Shown here: positions 9,254-18,791 of the stretch, piece after piece | How positions within the stretch are numbered: the stretch's first letter is position 1 | Layout of the letters: each line of letters opens with the position of its first letter | Assembly: GCA_016211185.1 (NCBI GenBank) | Contig: JACQST010000028.1 | Span: forward strand, 1-32,617 | Length of the DNA: 32,617 nucleotides | Direction: 5' to 3' | Source: Candidatus Woesearchaeota archaeon | GTDB lineage: Archaea > Nanobdellota > Nanobdellia > Woesearchaeales > UBA10216 | Notes under the pieces: generated by a model | Told to the model about the DNA's origin: nothing | Seen by the model: the letters and a program-made list of their open reading frames with translations, nothing else | Database searches by the model: none | Program-made: the position numbers and the translations under genes

Positions 9254-10030
9254 TTAAATCTTTTGATGTGCTGAAGGCATCCACATCGAAAGAGCCTCCT
9301 CTTCTACGAAATGCAGCTCGCCAGGCACGACAAGGCAGTGCGGCTGCATGCCGAAGTCAACATCCAGAAGCTCCCTTGCTGCCCCTGCCCTTATAAAGGA
9401 ATCAGGCCGCCCTATCCTTGCACAGCCCACACAGAGCGTTTCCCCGCTGAAAAGCCGCTCCTTCCGCTTATCCTCGATACCAAGAAGGACCCTCACAGCC
9501 TCGTTAACGGTCATAAGCCTGTTCTCCATGGGCTTCAAATCAAGTATAAGCAGTGTGTGAAGCCCCAGAATCCTGTTCTGCCTCAAAACCTCATAAGCTG
9601 TAACTGGCTGGAAGTTGGCTTCAGGAAACGGGACACTGGTTATCTTGCCAAACTTATAGACCTGAAGTCCGGTTATTCCTATAGACGTTATGATTGAGGC
9701 GTTGTTAATCACATAGAACGGGATATTTCTTTTGTAAGCCCTAAGCATTATATCTATATGAGTTGTTGCAGCCAAAGGGTCCCCGATAACCAAAAGAGCC
9801 ACGTCACAGCCCTGCGCAAGGTCAACAATCTCATTACCCTGCTCAACCATCTCCCGGTCAGCGGCCACTACCTTCTTTCCATAAAACTTCTCAAGCTCCT
9901 CAACGCTGCAGGACAGCACGCTGCTGTAGCTCTCAATGAATACATGGCTGCACTTCCTCACAGCCTCAAGCCCCTTGACAGTTATGTCCTTCTCGTCGTT
10001 GAGGCCTATCCCTATCAGGTAAAGAGCCAT
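9254..10030 (-). CDS. dphB: Diphthine synthase (diphthamide biosynthesis methyltransferase)
   Basis: MALYLIGIGLNDEKDITVKGLEAVRKC...YSSVL...VVAADREMVE...LVIGDPLAATTHIDI...NASIITSIGITGLQVYKFG is characteristic of DphB/Dph5. Start set at internal Met (10030). Confidence 0.93.
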   Translation of the reverse strand: MALYLIGIGLNDEKDITVKGLEAVRKCSHVFIESYSSVLSCSVEELEKFYGKKVVAADREMVEQGNEIVDLAQGCDVALLVIGDPLAATTHIDIMLRAYKRNIPFYVINNASIITSIGITGLQVYKFGKITSVPFPEANFQPVTAYEVLRQNRILGLHTLLILDLKPMENRLMTVNEAVRVLLGIEDKRKERLFSGETLCVGCARIGRPDSFIRAGAARELLDVDFGMQPHCLVVPGELHFVEEEALSMWMPSAHQKI

Positions 10031-10053
10031 CACGGATGGAGGAAACACGCGGT

Positions 10054-11325
10054 TTAAAAAGATTGTTCATTCTCGATAATCCATGCCGGCGCAGGCATAA
10101 CTATTATCTTTCTGCCTTCTATCATAAGCTCATCAGTCTGTTCGAAAGTAAGTATTAAACCTCGGCTTAGCTTGAATGCACGCATCGCATCGATCAGTCC
10201 GCTTATTTCCCGTTCCCTGTTGGAATCATCAATCGAGTAACACACCTGAATCGCTCCTGTTACTTTAGTCCCGTCCTTCACTAAGAAATCACATTCGCTC
10301 CTGTCTGAGTAATAGTAGACCTCGTTCCCTCTTCTTTTCAGTTCTATAAAGACAGCGTTTTCCAAGTTTCTTCCAAGGTCAGGAGCGAATGTTAATCCGC
10401 ATACCTGATGAAACGCTGAATCGACTAGGTATACCTTTCTTGGTGATGCAAGCTGTTTCTTTATTGAGGGGGAAATCTTAAGCAGTTCAAAAAAGAGGTA
10501 GGAATTTCCGAGGTAAGAGATGTATTCCTTTACAGTTATTGCGTTTGAGAGTCCCAGTGTCTTTTTCAAGGAGTTGTAGGTAAACTTTGAAGCGACACTT
10601 GTGGCAAGAATGTTGATGAGTTCTTTCATTGTCTTTTCTCGCTTTATCGAATATCTCGCAATTATGTCCCTGAAAAGTATGTTCTCAAACAGTGTCCTTG
10701 CATACTCCGTATCGTGGTTCTTGAGATACTCCGGCAACCCTCCAATCACAACGTATTCCCTGAAAAGCTTTAGCAGTTCAACTTTTTTCACGATTACGTA
10801 CCACTCCTCTTTTTTTGCAGTTATGCCCCTGAATTTGAGAAATTCTGAAAATGAAAAGGGATATAACTCAAAAGCCTTGTATCTCCCGGTCAGCCTTGTC
10901 CCGAACTCTTTGCTTAGAAGAGATGCGTTTGATCCGGTTATTATGACCTTCTTACCTTCATCATGCAGCCTTCTCACAAAAGTCTCAAACTTGCCGATGT
11001 TCTGTATTTCATCAAAAAAGCAGGTTTTGTTAGTCCCGTATACTTCAACAAGCACTTCGTTGAGCAATTCGAAATCCTCAGCTTCGAAACCGAGCAGCCT
11101 CTCATCTTCGAAACTAATGTAACACCAGTCTGAAGTTTCCTGCATTATCTGCTTCAAAAGTGTTGATTTTCCACATCTTCTCATACCAGTGATTACTATT
11201 ATTCTTTCATCCACCAGCCATTTGAGAACCTCACTGAGTATTTCTCTCTCAACACTGTCTTTTTTGATAACAAGCTCATTCTTCTGTTTTGTTACGATCT
11301 GCCTGAGAACTTCCTTAGCAATCAT
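10054..11325 (-). CDS. Predicted archaeal AAA ATPase with C-terminal DUF4143-like domain
   Basis: VITGMRRCGKSTLLKQI Walker A; CFFDEIQNI Walker B; ITGSNASLLSKEFGTRLTGRYKAFELYPFSFSEFLKF and C-terminal restriction-fold-like segment typical of this family. Confidence 0.88.
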   Translation of the reverse strand: MIAKEVLRQIVTKQKNELVIKKDSVEREILSEVLKWLVDERIIVITGMRRCGKSTLLKQIMQETSDWCYISFEDERLLGFEAEDFELLNEVLVEVYGTNKTCFFDEIQNIGKFETFVRRLHDEGKKVIITGSNASLLSKEFGTRLTGRYKAFELYPFSFSEFLKFRGITAKKEEWYVIVKKVELLKLFREYVVIGGLPEYLKNHDTEYARTLFENILFRDIIARYSIKREKTMKELINILATSVASKFTYNSLKKTLGLSNAITVKEYISYLGNSYLFFELLKISPSIKKQLASPRKVYLVDSAFHQVCGLTFAPDLGRNLENAVFIELKRRGNEVYYYSDRSECDFLVKDGTKVTGAIQVCYSIDDSNREREISGLIDAMRAFKLSRGLILTFEQTDELMIEGRKIIVMPAPAWIIENEQSF

Positions 11326-11344
11326 ACTAATTGTTAGTTAGTAT
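11324..11344. promoter_or_regulatory. Candidate operator ATACTAA-ttgttag-TTAGTAT overlapping the ATPase start codon
   Basis: Perfect 7-bp inverted repeat between a TATA-like TTATATAAATA and the start codon. Confidence 0.4.
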
Positions 11345-11506
11345 TATTATATAAATATTTGCATTTCTGATTAGTATTACGGCTTTTACACAGCTTTATG
11401 AATTTCTTGAAAGCCGCCCGATAAACATCCCATAATAGTAACTTAGCAGTGGTAAAAATAGAAAGGTTTATATATCTGCCTGCCCTGATACTGGTGGGGT
11501 GAAAGC

Positions 11507-12502
11507 ATGATAGCCAAAAGCGTAAGGATGCTTGAAAGGATGCGGCACCAGACAGGGCTCTTCTCTGCCGCAGCCAAAGAAGTCAAGACCGGCTACAACA
11601 AGGCATGGATACGGGATAACGTCTACGCTGCCCTTGGGCTTGAGGCTGCAAGGAACAAGAAGGCAGTTGTGAAGACTTACAGGGCACTCCTTGACATATT
11701 CCTGAAGCACGAATACAAGATAGACTGGATGATAGCCCAGCCCCACCCAAAACACGCCTACAGATACATACACGCAAGATACGACCCCCTCACAATGGAG
11801 GAGATAAGCGAGGAATGGGGCAACAAGCAGAACGACGCAATAGGGGCAGCAATATTCAAGATAGGGGAGCTTGAGTCCAAGGGAATAAAGATAATAAGGA
11901 ACCAGAATGATGAGAGGATACTCCAGAAACTCGTGCAATACCTTGAAGCCATAGAATACTGGCATGACGCGGATAACGGGATATGGGAGGAAAACGAAGA
12001 GATTCATGCATCATCAATAGGAGCGTGCGTGGCAGGCCTAAAGTCAATAAGCAGGATAGTAGATGTTGACCCTGAACTAATACGAAAAGGGACAGACGCA
12101 CTTGACAAACTGCTCCCAAAAGAATCAGAGACAAAGGAAACAGACCTTGCACTGCTCTCACTGATATACCCTTACAGAACAGTCAGCGACAAGCAAAAAA
12201 AGACAATACTCAAGGCAGTTGAGGAACGCCTGGTAAGGGCACGCGGGGTAATAAGATATGAGAATGACCAATACTACAACAACGGCAGCGAAGCAGAATG
12301 GACTTTTGGGTTTCCGTGGCTCGCCATAATCTATAAAGAAATGGGAAGGCCTGACAAATACGCCTTTTACATGGACAAAGCCTATTGCGCAATGAACGAG
12401 AAAGGCGAGCTACCAGAGCTATACTACGCAGGCACTTCAGTGCACAACGAAAACACGCCCCTGGCATGGAGCCAGGCACTGCTGATAGCTGCACAGGTAT
12501 AG
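11507..12502 (+). CDS. GH15-like (glucoamylase/phosphorylase kinase-type) alpha/alpha-barrel protein
   Basis: GYNKAWIRDNVYAALGLEAA, WGNKQNDAIGAAIFKIGEL, IWEENEEIHASSIGACVAGL motifs; preceded by GTTTATATAT and GGTGGGGTGA. Confidence 0.8.
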   Translation: MIAKSVRMLERMRHQTGLFSAAAKEVKTGYNKAWIRDNVYAALGLEAARNKKAVVKTYRALLDIFLKHEYKIDWMIAQPHPKHAYRYIHARYDPLTMEEISEEWGNKQNDAIGAAIFKIGELESKGIKIIRNQNDERILQKLVQYLEAIEYWHDADNGIWEENEEIHASSIGACVAGLKSISRIVDVDPELIRKGTDALDKLLPKESETKETDLALLSLIYPYRTVSDKQKKTILKAVEERLVRARGVIRYENDQYYNNGSEAEWTFGFPWLAIIYKEMGRPDKYAFYMDKAYCAMNEKGELPELYYAGTSVHNENTPLAWSQALLIAAQV

Positions 12503-12613
12503 GGTTAGAGTGCTGATATGCTGACAGGTGGACTTGTAGAAACATTTTTACTATTCTTGAGTTAAAGCAAATCTTTATAAATGCTGCTTTCATAGTGTTA
12601 TCGGGGTGGTAAA

Positions 12614-12724
12614 ATGAAGAACTTTAACAAGCCAGAGCTACTTATAGGCGTGAACGAGTTCAAGTGCTACTGCAAGAAGCGATACATGAAAGATGTTTTC
12701 AGCGCCTTGAGAGGGGATATGTAA
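12614..12724 (+). CDS. Small ORF, 36 aa: MKNFNKPELLIGVNEFKCYCKKRYMKDVFSALRGDM
   Basis: TATA-like CTTTATAAATG about 40 nt upstream, strong GGGGTGG ribosome-binding site, ATG and in-frame TAA; below the length cutoff of the ORF track. Confidence 0.45.
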   Translation: MKNFNKPELLIGVNEFKCYCKKRYMKDVFSALRGDM

Positions 12725-12746
12725 GCCCTTCAAACTCTTCTTTTAT

Positions 12747-14543
12747 TCACTTCTTCTTAAGCTCTTCAGCAAGCTCAATGTGCATGGCGCTGCTCCATGC
12801 CTGCGAAAGGCTGCCCTCAGCGCGCTGCTCCATTGCTGAGCTGAGTTCAGAGCAGGAGCCAAGAGCACCGCTCCACAACAAGTCCTTAGAGCTGGCATCG
12901 TAAACCGCTTTTATGTAGCTCCCGAATGCCTTCCTGTTGACGCGGGCCATGCATATTGCAGCAAGGTTGTTGATCCAGAACCATGAATCACCCCTGTGAT
13001 AGCTGATAGGCGGCTCGCCCGAATGCTCAGCCTTGAACAAGGGATGCAGCTTGTCAATACTGGCAAAGCCCCCCCAGTCGAGCCACAGGCTGCCAATAAG
13101 GCTCCTGAAGCACACAGACCACTCCTCCTTCGAAAGCAAGCCTGGCCAGACATAGGCAGCTATGAATGCATTAGGCCTCGGAGTGAAATCATCAAGCCCG
13201 TCTGCCAGAACAGCCCCGTTCCAGAACCTTGATTTCACCTTCTCAGCCAGCCTGTCCCGAAGCTCTGCGTATTCCTGCTCCTTTGTCAGCCTCAGCAGCA
13301 AGTCATAAACCGAAACATGGAGCGCCTGAATCTCCACCCTGAAGCCTTCCCTCGCATCGTTTGCAACTGCAGTGTCCATCCATGTTTCAAGCGCAGAGTT
13401 GTGAATCAGGCCATCACGCTCATGGCTCCTTCTCACACCCTCAGCCACCTTCTTCATCTGTTCTGCAAGGAACTTCTTCTCGCTGGGAGCAAGCTTGTTC
13501 ATCTGCACAAGCTCCTTCAGCCTGAGCGCAAGCCAGCCAACTCCATCAGCAGAGCCCAAAGGGACATTCCCTGTACTGCAGGAATACCTTGCGCCGAAAA
13601 CATTAGGGATTCTTCCATCAGGGAGAACGCACTTCAGCCTGGATAACAGGTTTGCCTTGACGCCTTTAGCGCCAAGAAGCAGCAGAGCCCTGCTCGCAAC
13701 AGCCTCATCCCTGCTCCAGTGCTGGAAAAACCAGGGTAATCCAGCAAACACGCCATCCTCAGAATAAAGGTCAGAAAGGGACTTCGAAGCGCAGCTATAC
13801 GCTACATCCCTGCTTATGAACCTCCTTGAGTAAGCCTTCTCTTGCTCAAGAAGCTTTTGAGCCTGCCTGAAAACAAAGCCAGACTCATCAACAGCAGCCT
13901 GCCTGTCATCAGACACAGAAACAACCAGCCTCTTCGAAACAACCCGCATGCAGTCAAAAACATACCTCGTATACGGCATGCTGCTCCTCAACTTATCAGA
14001 CTCATACTGCCTGTAGAGCCACTTCCTAACAGGAACAGCCTTTCCGTCATGCCTCACAGCGGCAAACAGCCGATACTCACCTGAGCCATGACTCATGTCC
14101 TCAAACAGATGACTTTTCTTTGCAAAGGAAACAACAGTCAAGCCATCCCCAAAACGGACATCATAATCCCTTCCCCACTGCCTGAAATCATAAGCCTCCC
14201 TCATATCAAAAGTAACCGAAGCCAGATAAGGCTCTGAAAGCTCATAAACCAGAGCGCTTGTGTTCCTCGGGAAGAAAAACCTCTCAACAAGCACACCCCT
14301 CTTCCGCTCAAAACAGAAAAGCCTGTTCACAAGCTCTGAAGCGCGGGGGCTGTTCACAAGCGATACGTCCTCAACAGTCCTGAAAGTCCTGCCGCCCTTA
14401 TGCAGAAACAAACCGCTATACTTGCTGGCAGGGCTGCCACTGATATTGGCAAAGCTCCCCATGCCGTTTGAGAGCAGGAACCCGCATTTATCCGAAACGT
14501 TCCCTGAAACAGACTTCTCACCAACAAAATGCGTAGCCTTCAC
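12747..14543 (-). CDS. Glycogen debranching enzyme-like protein (amylo-alpha-1,6-glucosidase)
   Basis: N-terminal NGMGSFANISGSPASKYSGLFLHK; catalytic region GLPWFFQHWSRDEAVASRALLLLG...GSADGVGWLALRLKEL. GTG start overlaps the galT stop. Confidence 0.85.
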   Translation of the reverse strand: MKATHFVGEKSVSGNVSDKCGFLLSNGMGSFANISGSPASKYSGLFLHKGGRTFRTVEDVSLVNSPRASELVNRLFCFERKRGVLVERFFFPRNTSALVYELSEPYLASVTFDMREAYDFRQWGRDYDVRFGDGLTVVSFAKKSHLFEDMSHGSGEYRLFAAVRHDGKAVPVRKWLYRQYESDKLRSSMPYTRYVFDCMRVVSKRLVVSVSDDRQAAVDESGFVFRQAQKLLEQEKAYSRRFISRDVAYSCASKSLSDLYSEDGVFAGLPWFFQHWSRDEAVASRALLLLGAKGVKANLLSRLKCVLPDGRIPNVFGARYSCSTGNVPLGSADGVGWLALRLKELVQMNKLAPSEKKFLAEQMKKVAEGVRRSHERDGLIHNSALETWMDTAVANDAREGFRVEIQALHVSVYDLLLRLTKEQEYAELRDRLAEKVKSRFWNGAVLADGLDDFTPRPNAFIAAYVWPGLLSKEEWSVCFRSLIGSLWLDWGGFASIDKLHPLFKAEHSGEPPISYHRGDSWFWINNLAAICMARVNRKAFGSYIKAVYDASSKDLLWSGALGSCSELSSAMEQRAEGSLSQAWSSAMHIELAEELKKK

Positions 14544-15496
14544 AAACCATCACCTTGCCCATTCCTGTAAAAAGCCGCGGCATCCTCCGGAAGCACAGAG
14601 TTGATTACGCAGCCAGTAGCAAACTCAAACCCTGCCCAGACAGAAAGCCTGGGCGTGACTTCAAAATGCATATGAAGGTCATCACTTCCTGAGTAATGAA
14701 GCACAAGGTTATAAGGAGCGCCTATTGACTTCAGCCTTCCCAGAACCTTCAGAAGAATATCTGCAAGGTCATCAAGCTCCTGCCCAGACAGAGTTGCCAA
14801 AGAGCGGGCATGCCTCTTTGGAAAAACCCATGCCTCATAATGAAACCGCGAGGCATAAGGAGCAAAGGAAACGAAAGAGCCATTCTCAAAGCACAACCTA
14901 ACCCCTTTTTTCTCAACCTCAATTATCCTGCAGTAAGGACACGAGCCAAACCTGCGGCAGGCCATAACCTCCTCAGCGACTGCAGGAGGATAAACAGCCA
15001 TGCCTATGAGCTGGCTGTGGGAATGCGCAAGCGAAGCACCAGCCTCCAAGCCATGGTTCTTGAACACTGCCACATACCTGATACCAGGGATGCCTGAAAT
15101 CCCCCTTATCCTGTCAGCATACACCTTCAGCACATCAGCAACACCAGCCCTGCCAAAATCCCAAAGCTGCTCACTGTGATTCGGGGTTTCAGCAATTATC
15201 TCATGCCTTCCATAAGCATCAGCAAAAGTAAAAAAGGTGTTGTCAGTCCTGACATCAGGGCTCCCCTTCTCCTCAGCAGCTGGAAACTTGTTGAAGAACC
15301 ACCGCACAGACCAGCCCTTGCCATTACGCGAGGGAAGCCTTCCAATCTCGTCAGGCGTCATTGACTCGTTCCCTGAGCAAAAAAAGCATACCTTTGCATC
15401 AGCGGAAGCACCTTTTTTGTATTCCCGAGGCCTTGAAGCCCTGCCTGCAGCACAAAAGACATACCTGTCGAGGATGTAGTCCTTCCTAAGCTCCAT
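14540..15496 (-). CDS. galT: Galactose-1-phosphate uridylyltransferase-like protein (HIT superfamily)
   Basis: HSHSQLIGM active-site-like motif, FKNHGLEAGASL, CPYCRIIEVEKKG; ATG at 15496 overlaps the glycogen synthase stop. Confidence 0.87.
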   Translation of the reverse strand: MELRKDYILDRYVFCAAGRASRPREYKKGASADAKVCFFCSGNESMTPDEIGRLPSRNGKGWSVRWFFNKFPAAEEKGSPDVRTDNTFFTFADAYGRHEIIAETPNHSEQLWDFGRAGVADVLKVYADRIRGISGIPGIRYVAVFKNHGLEAGASLAHSHSQLIGMAVYPPAVAEEVMACRRFGSCPYCRIIEVEKKGVRLCFENGSFVSFAPYASRFHYEAWVFPKRHARSLATLSGQELDDLADILLKVLGRLKSIGAPYNLVLHYSGSDDLHMHFEVTPRLSVWAGFEFATGCVINSVLPEDAAAFYRNGQGDGL

Positions 15497-17280
15497 CAAT
15501 GCTTCCCCCACTTCCTTAAAGCAGCCATCCTGTGAGCCTCAATATAAAACCTCACGAAGTTCTTCCAGTCAGCATGGCTCGCAATGTGCCGCGCCTCTAT
15601 CTTGTTCCTAACCCTTTCCTCCTTGCTCATCTGGGAATAGTTGTACATAATCTCCGCAAGGTCATGGACAACGTCATCATCTGTCCTGCCAAGCCTCTTA
15701 ATCACGAAAACACCCTGGCCCTTCCTCTTCCTTGACTCCTCGGAAATAAACCTTCCAAAGCCGGCAAGGTCTGTAGTGACAGAAGAGACGCCAAGCGCAG
15801 CAGCCTCGAGAGGAGTATAACCCCACGGCTCGTAAAAGCTCGGGAAAACACCCAGATGGGAACCCTCCATAGCCTCGTAATAATTAAGGTCGATCAGGTG
15901 GTCAGCGCCAGTGAGATAGATAGGATAAAAAACCACCTTAACACGGTCATCAGGGAGGTTATTCAGACCCAAGGCCCTGAACATGCTCAATATAGGGTCA
16001 TTCTCAGACTCATAGATGTCGTGGGTGGAAAGGCTCGGCACACCCTTCTTGAAAAGCCTCATCACCTTGCTCTTCAGCTCAAGGACAAGGTCCTTTCCAA
16101 GAAGCTCCTCCTCATTCAGCTTCCTCTGCGAAATAGTCATGTAAAGCAGCTTCTCTCTAAAGTCAGGTATTGAGTCATCAACAGACTCCCTGATGTCCTC
16201 ATAAAAGGTCTTGCTCTCCAGAAGGTCAGGCTTGATGCCCCTTATGTTGCCGGGAATCCAGAAGAACGCGACAACAGTCTTCGAAGCCTTTTGCTTCTTG
16301 AGTCTGTCATTAAGCCGCGCCAATGCCTTTATGAATATGTCAACTCCCTTGTCATGAAACTCATACCTTCCACTGAGGAAATAAATCAGCGTCTCGTCAA
16401 GGTTAAAGTTGTAGTACGGGAAAAAGTAATATGTGATGAACTCCTTTATCCTGAGCTTGAAGTGCCTGTGCTTGATTGAGGCCTCCTCAATAGTAGGGAA
16501 CTTGTCCATGTTAAGGCCGTTAGGGAGAATGATTTCCGGCTTCCTGCCAAGAAGGCTTTCAGCCTCCATCCCAGTTATCTCGCTGACAGTGCTGAACACA
16601 TCAGCGCTTTGGGCAGAACTCCACTCGACCTGATGCTTGGAATGAACCCTGAACCTGTAGGCCTCCTCCTGCGGGTTAACCTTCCCAAGCATGTTGTAAA
16701 GGTCGATGTCCTTCGAAGCCATAGTCCTGCCAAGAACTGTCGCGTGAGTGGTGAATATAGTGGCGACATCACAGCCCCTGCCCTTAAGATAAAGCAGGCC
16801 TGCTCCTGAAAGCCACTCATGGAACTGCGCTATGACCTTTGTCTTCTTGGAAACCTCCTCAATAAGATGCCCTGCAGAAGAGGCCCACACAACCGGCTCG
16901 TCAAAATCAAAGTACTCTGTGCCAAGAGAATCAATCTTGTAGGAGTTCCAAAGCTCTGTCTTGATTTCGTTTGTCCTTGTGGTGAATCCAGTAAAGTCGA
17001 TAAGTATAGCGTCAGGCTCGCCCTCAACCAGCCAAGTCCCATAATGGCACAGGATGCCCTGGCCAGCCAGCGCCTCAAAAACCTCCTTAAGAAAAGCAGG
17101 GACCAGCTTCTCCTGGAACTCGCCGAGGGCCTTCTTCGCAAAATAAGGCCCAACAACAAAATACCTGCCCTTATACTTCTCAACCATCTGGGCAGCCTTG
17201 GAACGGACAACGGTATAAATCCCGCCAACCTTGTTACAGACCTCCCAAGAAACCTCGAACAAAAATTCCGAAGAGTCCAT
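15496..17280 (-). CDS. Glycogen synthase, GT3 (eukaryote-like) type
   Basis: LFEVSWEVCNKVGGIYTVVRSKAAQMVEKY, AQFHEWLSGAGLLYLK, TTHATVLGR, PSFYEPWGYTPLEAAALGVSSVTTDLAGFG. Confidence 0.9.
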   Translation of the reverse strand: MDSSEFLFEVSWEVCNKVGGIYTVVRSKAAQMVEKYKGRYFVVGPYFAKKALGEFQEKLVPAFLKEVFEALAGQGILCHYGTWLVEGEPDAILIDFTGFTTRTNEIKTELWNSYKIDSLGTEYFDFDEPVVWASSAGHLIEEVSKKTKVIAQFHEWLSGAGLLYLKGRGCDVATIFTTHATVLGRTMASKDIDLYNMLGKVNPQEEAYRFRVHSKHQVEWSSAQSADVFSTVSEITGMEAESLLGRKPEIILPNGLNMDKFPTIEEASIKHRHFKLRIKEFITYYFFPYYNFNLDETLIYFLSGRYEFHDKGVDIFIKALARLNDRLKKQKASKTVVAFFWIPGNIRGIKPDLLESKTFYEDIRESVDDSIPDFREKLLYMTISQRKLNEEELLGKDLVLELKSKVMRLFKKGVPSLSTHDIYESENDPILSMFRALGLNNLPDDRVKVVFYPIYLTGADHLIDLNYYEAMEGSHLGVFPSFYEPWGYTPLEAAALGVSSVTTDLAGFGRFISEESRKRKGQGVFVIKRLGRTDDDVVHDLAEIMYNYSQMSKEERVRNKIEARHIASHADWKNFVRFYIEAHRMAALRKWGKH

Positions 17281-17466
17281 CGCTCACATATCCCCGACAT
17301 CACTTTATAAACTTTTTATACTACTTTTAAGTGCGCATCTTTTACTTAGTCAGGCTTTGAACAAGCATGGCATTTGCCAAAAAAAGACGACAAAAGCAAA
17401 TATTTAAATAGTGTTACAGTGGTGGGATTGAATGACTTGTGAAAAGGAAAAACGGGGTGTCTGTTT

Positions 17467-17598
17467 TTGTACGCGAGCAACATCAAGCATAGAAGAACAT
17501 TCAAGGGCATAAGGCTCGCCATTGCATCCTTTCACGAAGAGAAAAAGAAAAAAAAGACCATAAACATTGCAAAATACCTTTTTCTTGAGGCCTGCTAA
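17467..17598 (+). CDS. Candidate small ORF (43 aa, TTG start) coupled to the downstream glycosyltransferase
   Basis: Reads MYASNIKHRRTFKGIRLAIASFHEEKKKKKTINIAKYLFLEAC and ends TAATG, overlapping the GT start; GGGGTG site 7-8 nt upstream of TTG; TATA-like TATTTAAATA at about 17401. Confidence 0.35.
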   Translation: MYASNIKHRRTFKGIRLAIASFHEEKKKKKTINIAKYLFLEAC

Positions 17599-18779
17599 TG
17601 AAAGTACTCATGTTCGGCTGGGAATTCCCCCCGCAAAGCACAGGAGGTCTCGGAACAGCCTGCTACGGACTCACAAAAGCGCTCAGCCATCTTGGCGTAA
17701 GCATAACACTTGTCCTCCCAACAGCGGAAAACATAAACGCAGACTTCCTAAAGGTAGTAGGAGCAAACGTGAGGGTGAAGGCAATAAAGTCCTCATTAAG
17801 GCCATACGTGAGTGCACAGCACTACTCAAAAAGCTACAGGAAAAGCACGCTTTACGGCAGAAGCCTATTCGAAGAGGTCAAGAGGTATGCAGAGGCAGCA
17901 GGGGAGATAGCTGCAGAAGAGGACTTTGACATAATACACTGCCATGACTGGCTCACATTCGAAGCAGGCCTTGCGGCAAAAAAGGTGTCTGGAAAGCCAC
18001 TCATAGTGCACGTGCACGCAACAGAATTCGACAGGACAGGGGGCTTAGGGGTAAACCAGCACGTATACGACTCAGAGAGGAAAGGCATGGAGAAGGCAGA
18101 CTACGTCATATCAGTAAGCAGATACACAAAAAACAAGATAGTGAGCCACTACGGAATAAGCCCGGACAAGGTGCACGTTGTCCACAACGCAGTTGAAAAA
18201 ACACCCATGAGGCAGCTTGAGGAATTCGCGCTCAAGAAGCACAACAAGATAGTCCTGTTCCTGGGAAGAATCACGCTCCAGAAAGGGCCGGACTACTTCC
18301 TTTATGCGGCAAGAAAGGTGCTTGATGTCGAGCCGTCAGCCAAATTCGTGATATCAGGCTCAGGAGACATGGAGGAATTCATAATACACAAGGCAGCTGA
18401 GATGGGCATGTCCCAAAGCGTGCTTTTCACAGGCTTCCTCACAGGAAAAGACGTTGAGAGGGCATACCAGCTTGCAGACGTCTACGTCATGCCTTCAGTA
18501 AGCGAGCCATTCGGAATAACCGCACTGGAGGCAATGCACAGCAAAACACCCGTAATAGTCTCAAAGAACTCAGGCGTCTCAGAAGTGGCAACACACTGCC
18601 TGAAAGTGGACTTCTGGGACACAGACCAGCTTGCCAACAAGATAATAGGCGTGCTGAGATATAACCCGCTCAGGCAAACAATGACAGAAAACGCAGAGAC
18701 AGAGCTATTAAGGATAAGCTGGATAAACTCTGCCAAGAAATGCGTTGAGCTATACAACAAGGCGACCTCAACAGCATAA
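17598..18779 (+). CDS. Glycosyltransferase, GT4/GT5-like (glycogen synthase-like)
   Basis: MKVLMFGWEFPPQSTGGLGTACYGLTKAL N-terminus; FLGRITLQKGPDYFLYAARKV; VMPSVSEPFGITALEAMHSKTPVIVSKNSGVSE. Confidence 0.92.
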   Translation: MKVLMFGWEFPPQSTGGLGTACYGLTKALSHLGVSITLVLPTAENINADFLKVVGANVRVKAIKSSLRPYVSAQHYSKSYRKSTLYGRSLFEEVKRYAEAAGEIAAEEDFDIIHCHDWLTFEAGLAAKKVSGKPLIVHVHATEFDRTGGLGVNQHVYDSERKGMEKADYVISVSRYTKNKIVSHYGISPDKVHVVHNAVEKTPMRQLEEFALKKHNKIVLFLGRITLQKGPDYFLYAARKVLDVEPSAKFVISGSGDMEEFIIHKAAEMGMSQSVLFTGFLTGKDVERAYQLADVYVMPSVSEPFGITALEAMHSKTPVIVSKNSGVSEVATHCLKVDFWDTDQLANKIIGVLRYNPLRQTMTENAETELLRISWINSAKKCVELYNKATSTA

Positions 18780-18791
18780 AAGGGGGGGACA

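Noticed and set aside
16819-17310. 163-aa plus-strand ORF opposite the glycogen synthase N-terminus
   Set aside because: Antisense to a clear GT3 gene; no start signals.
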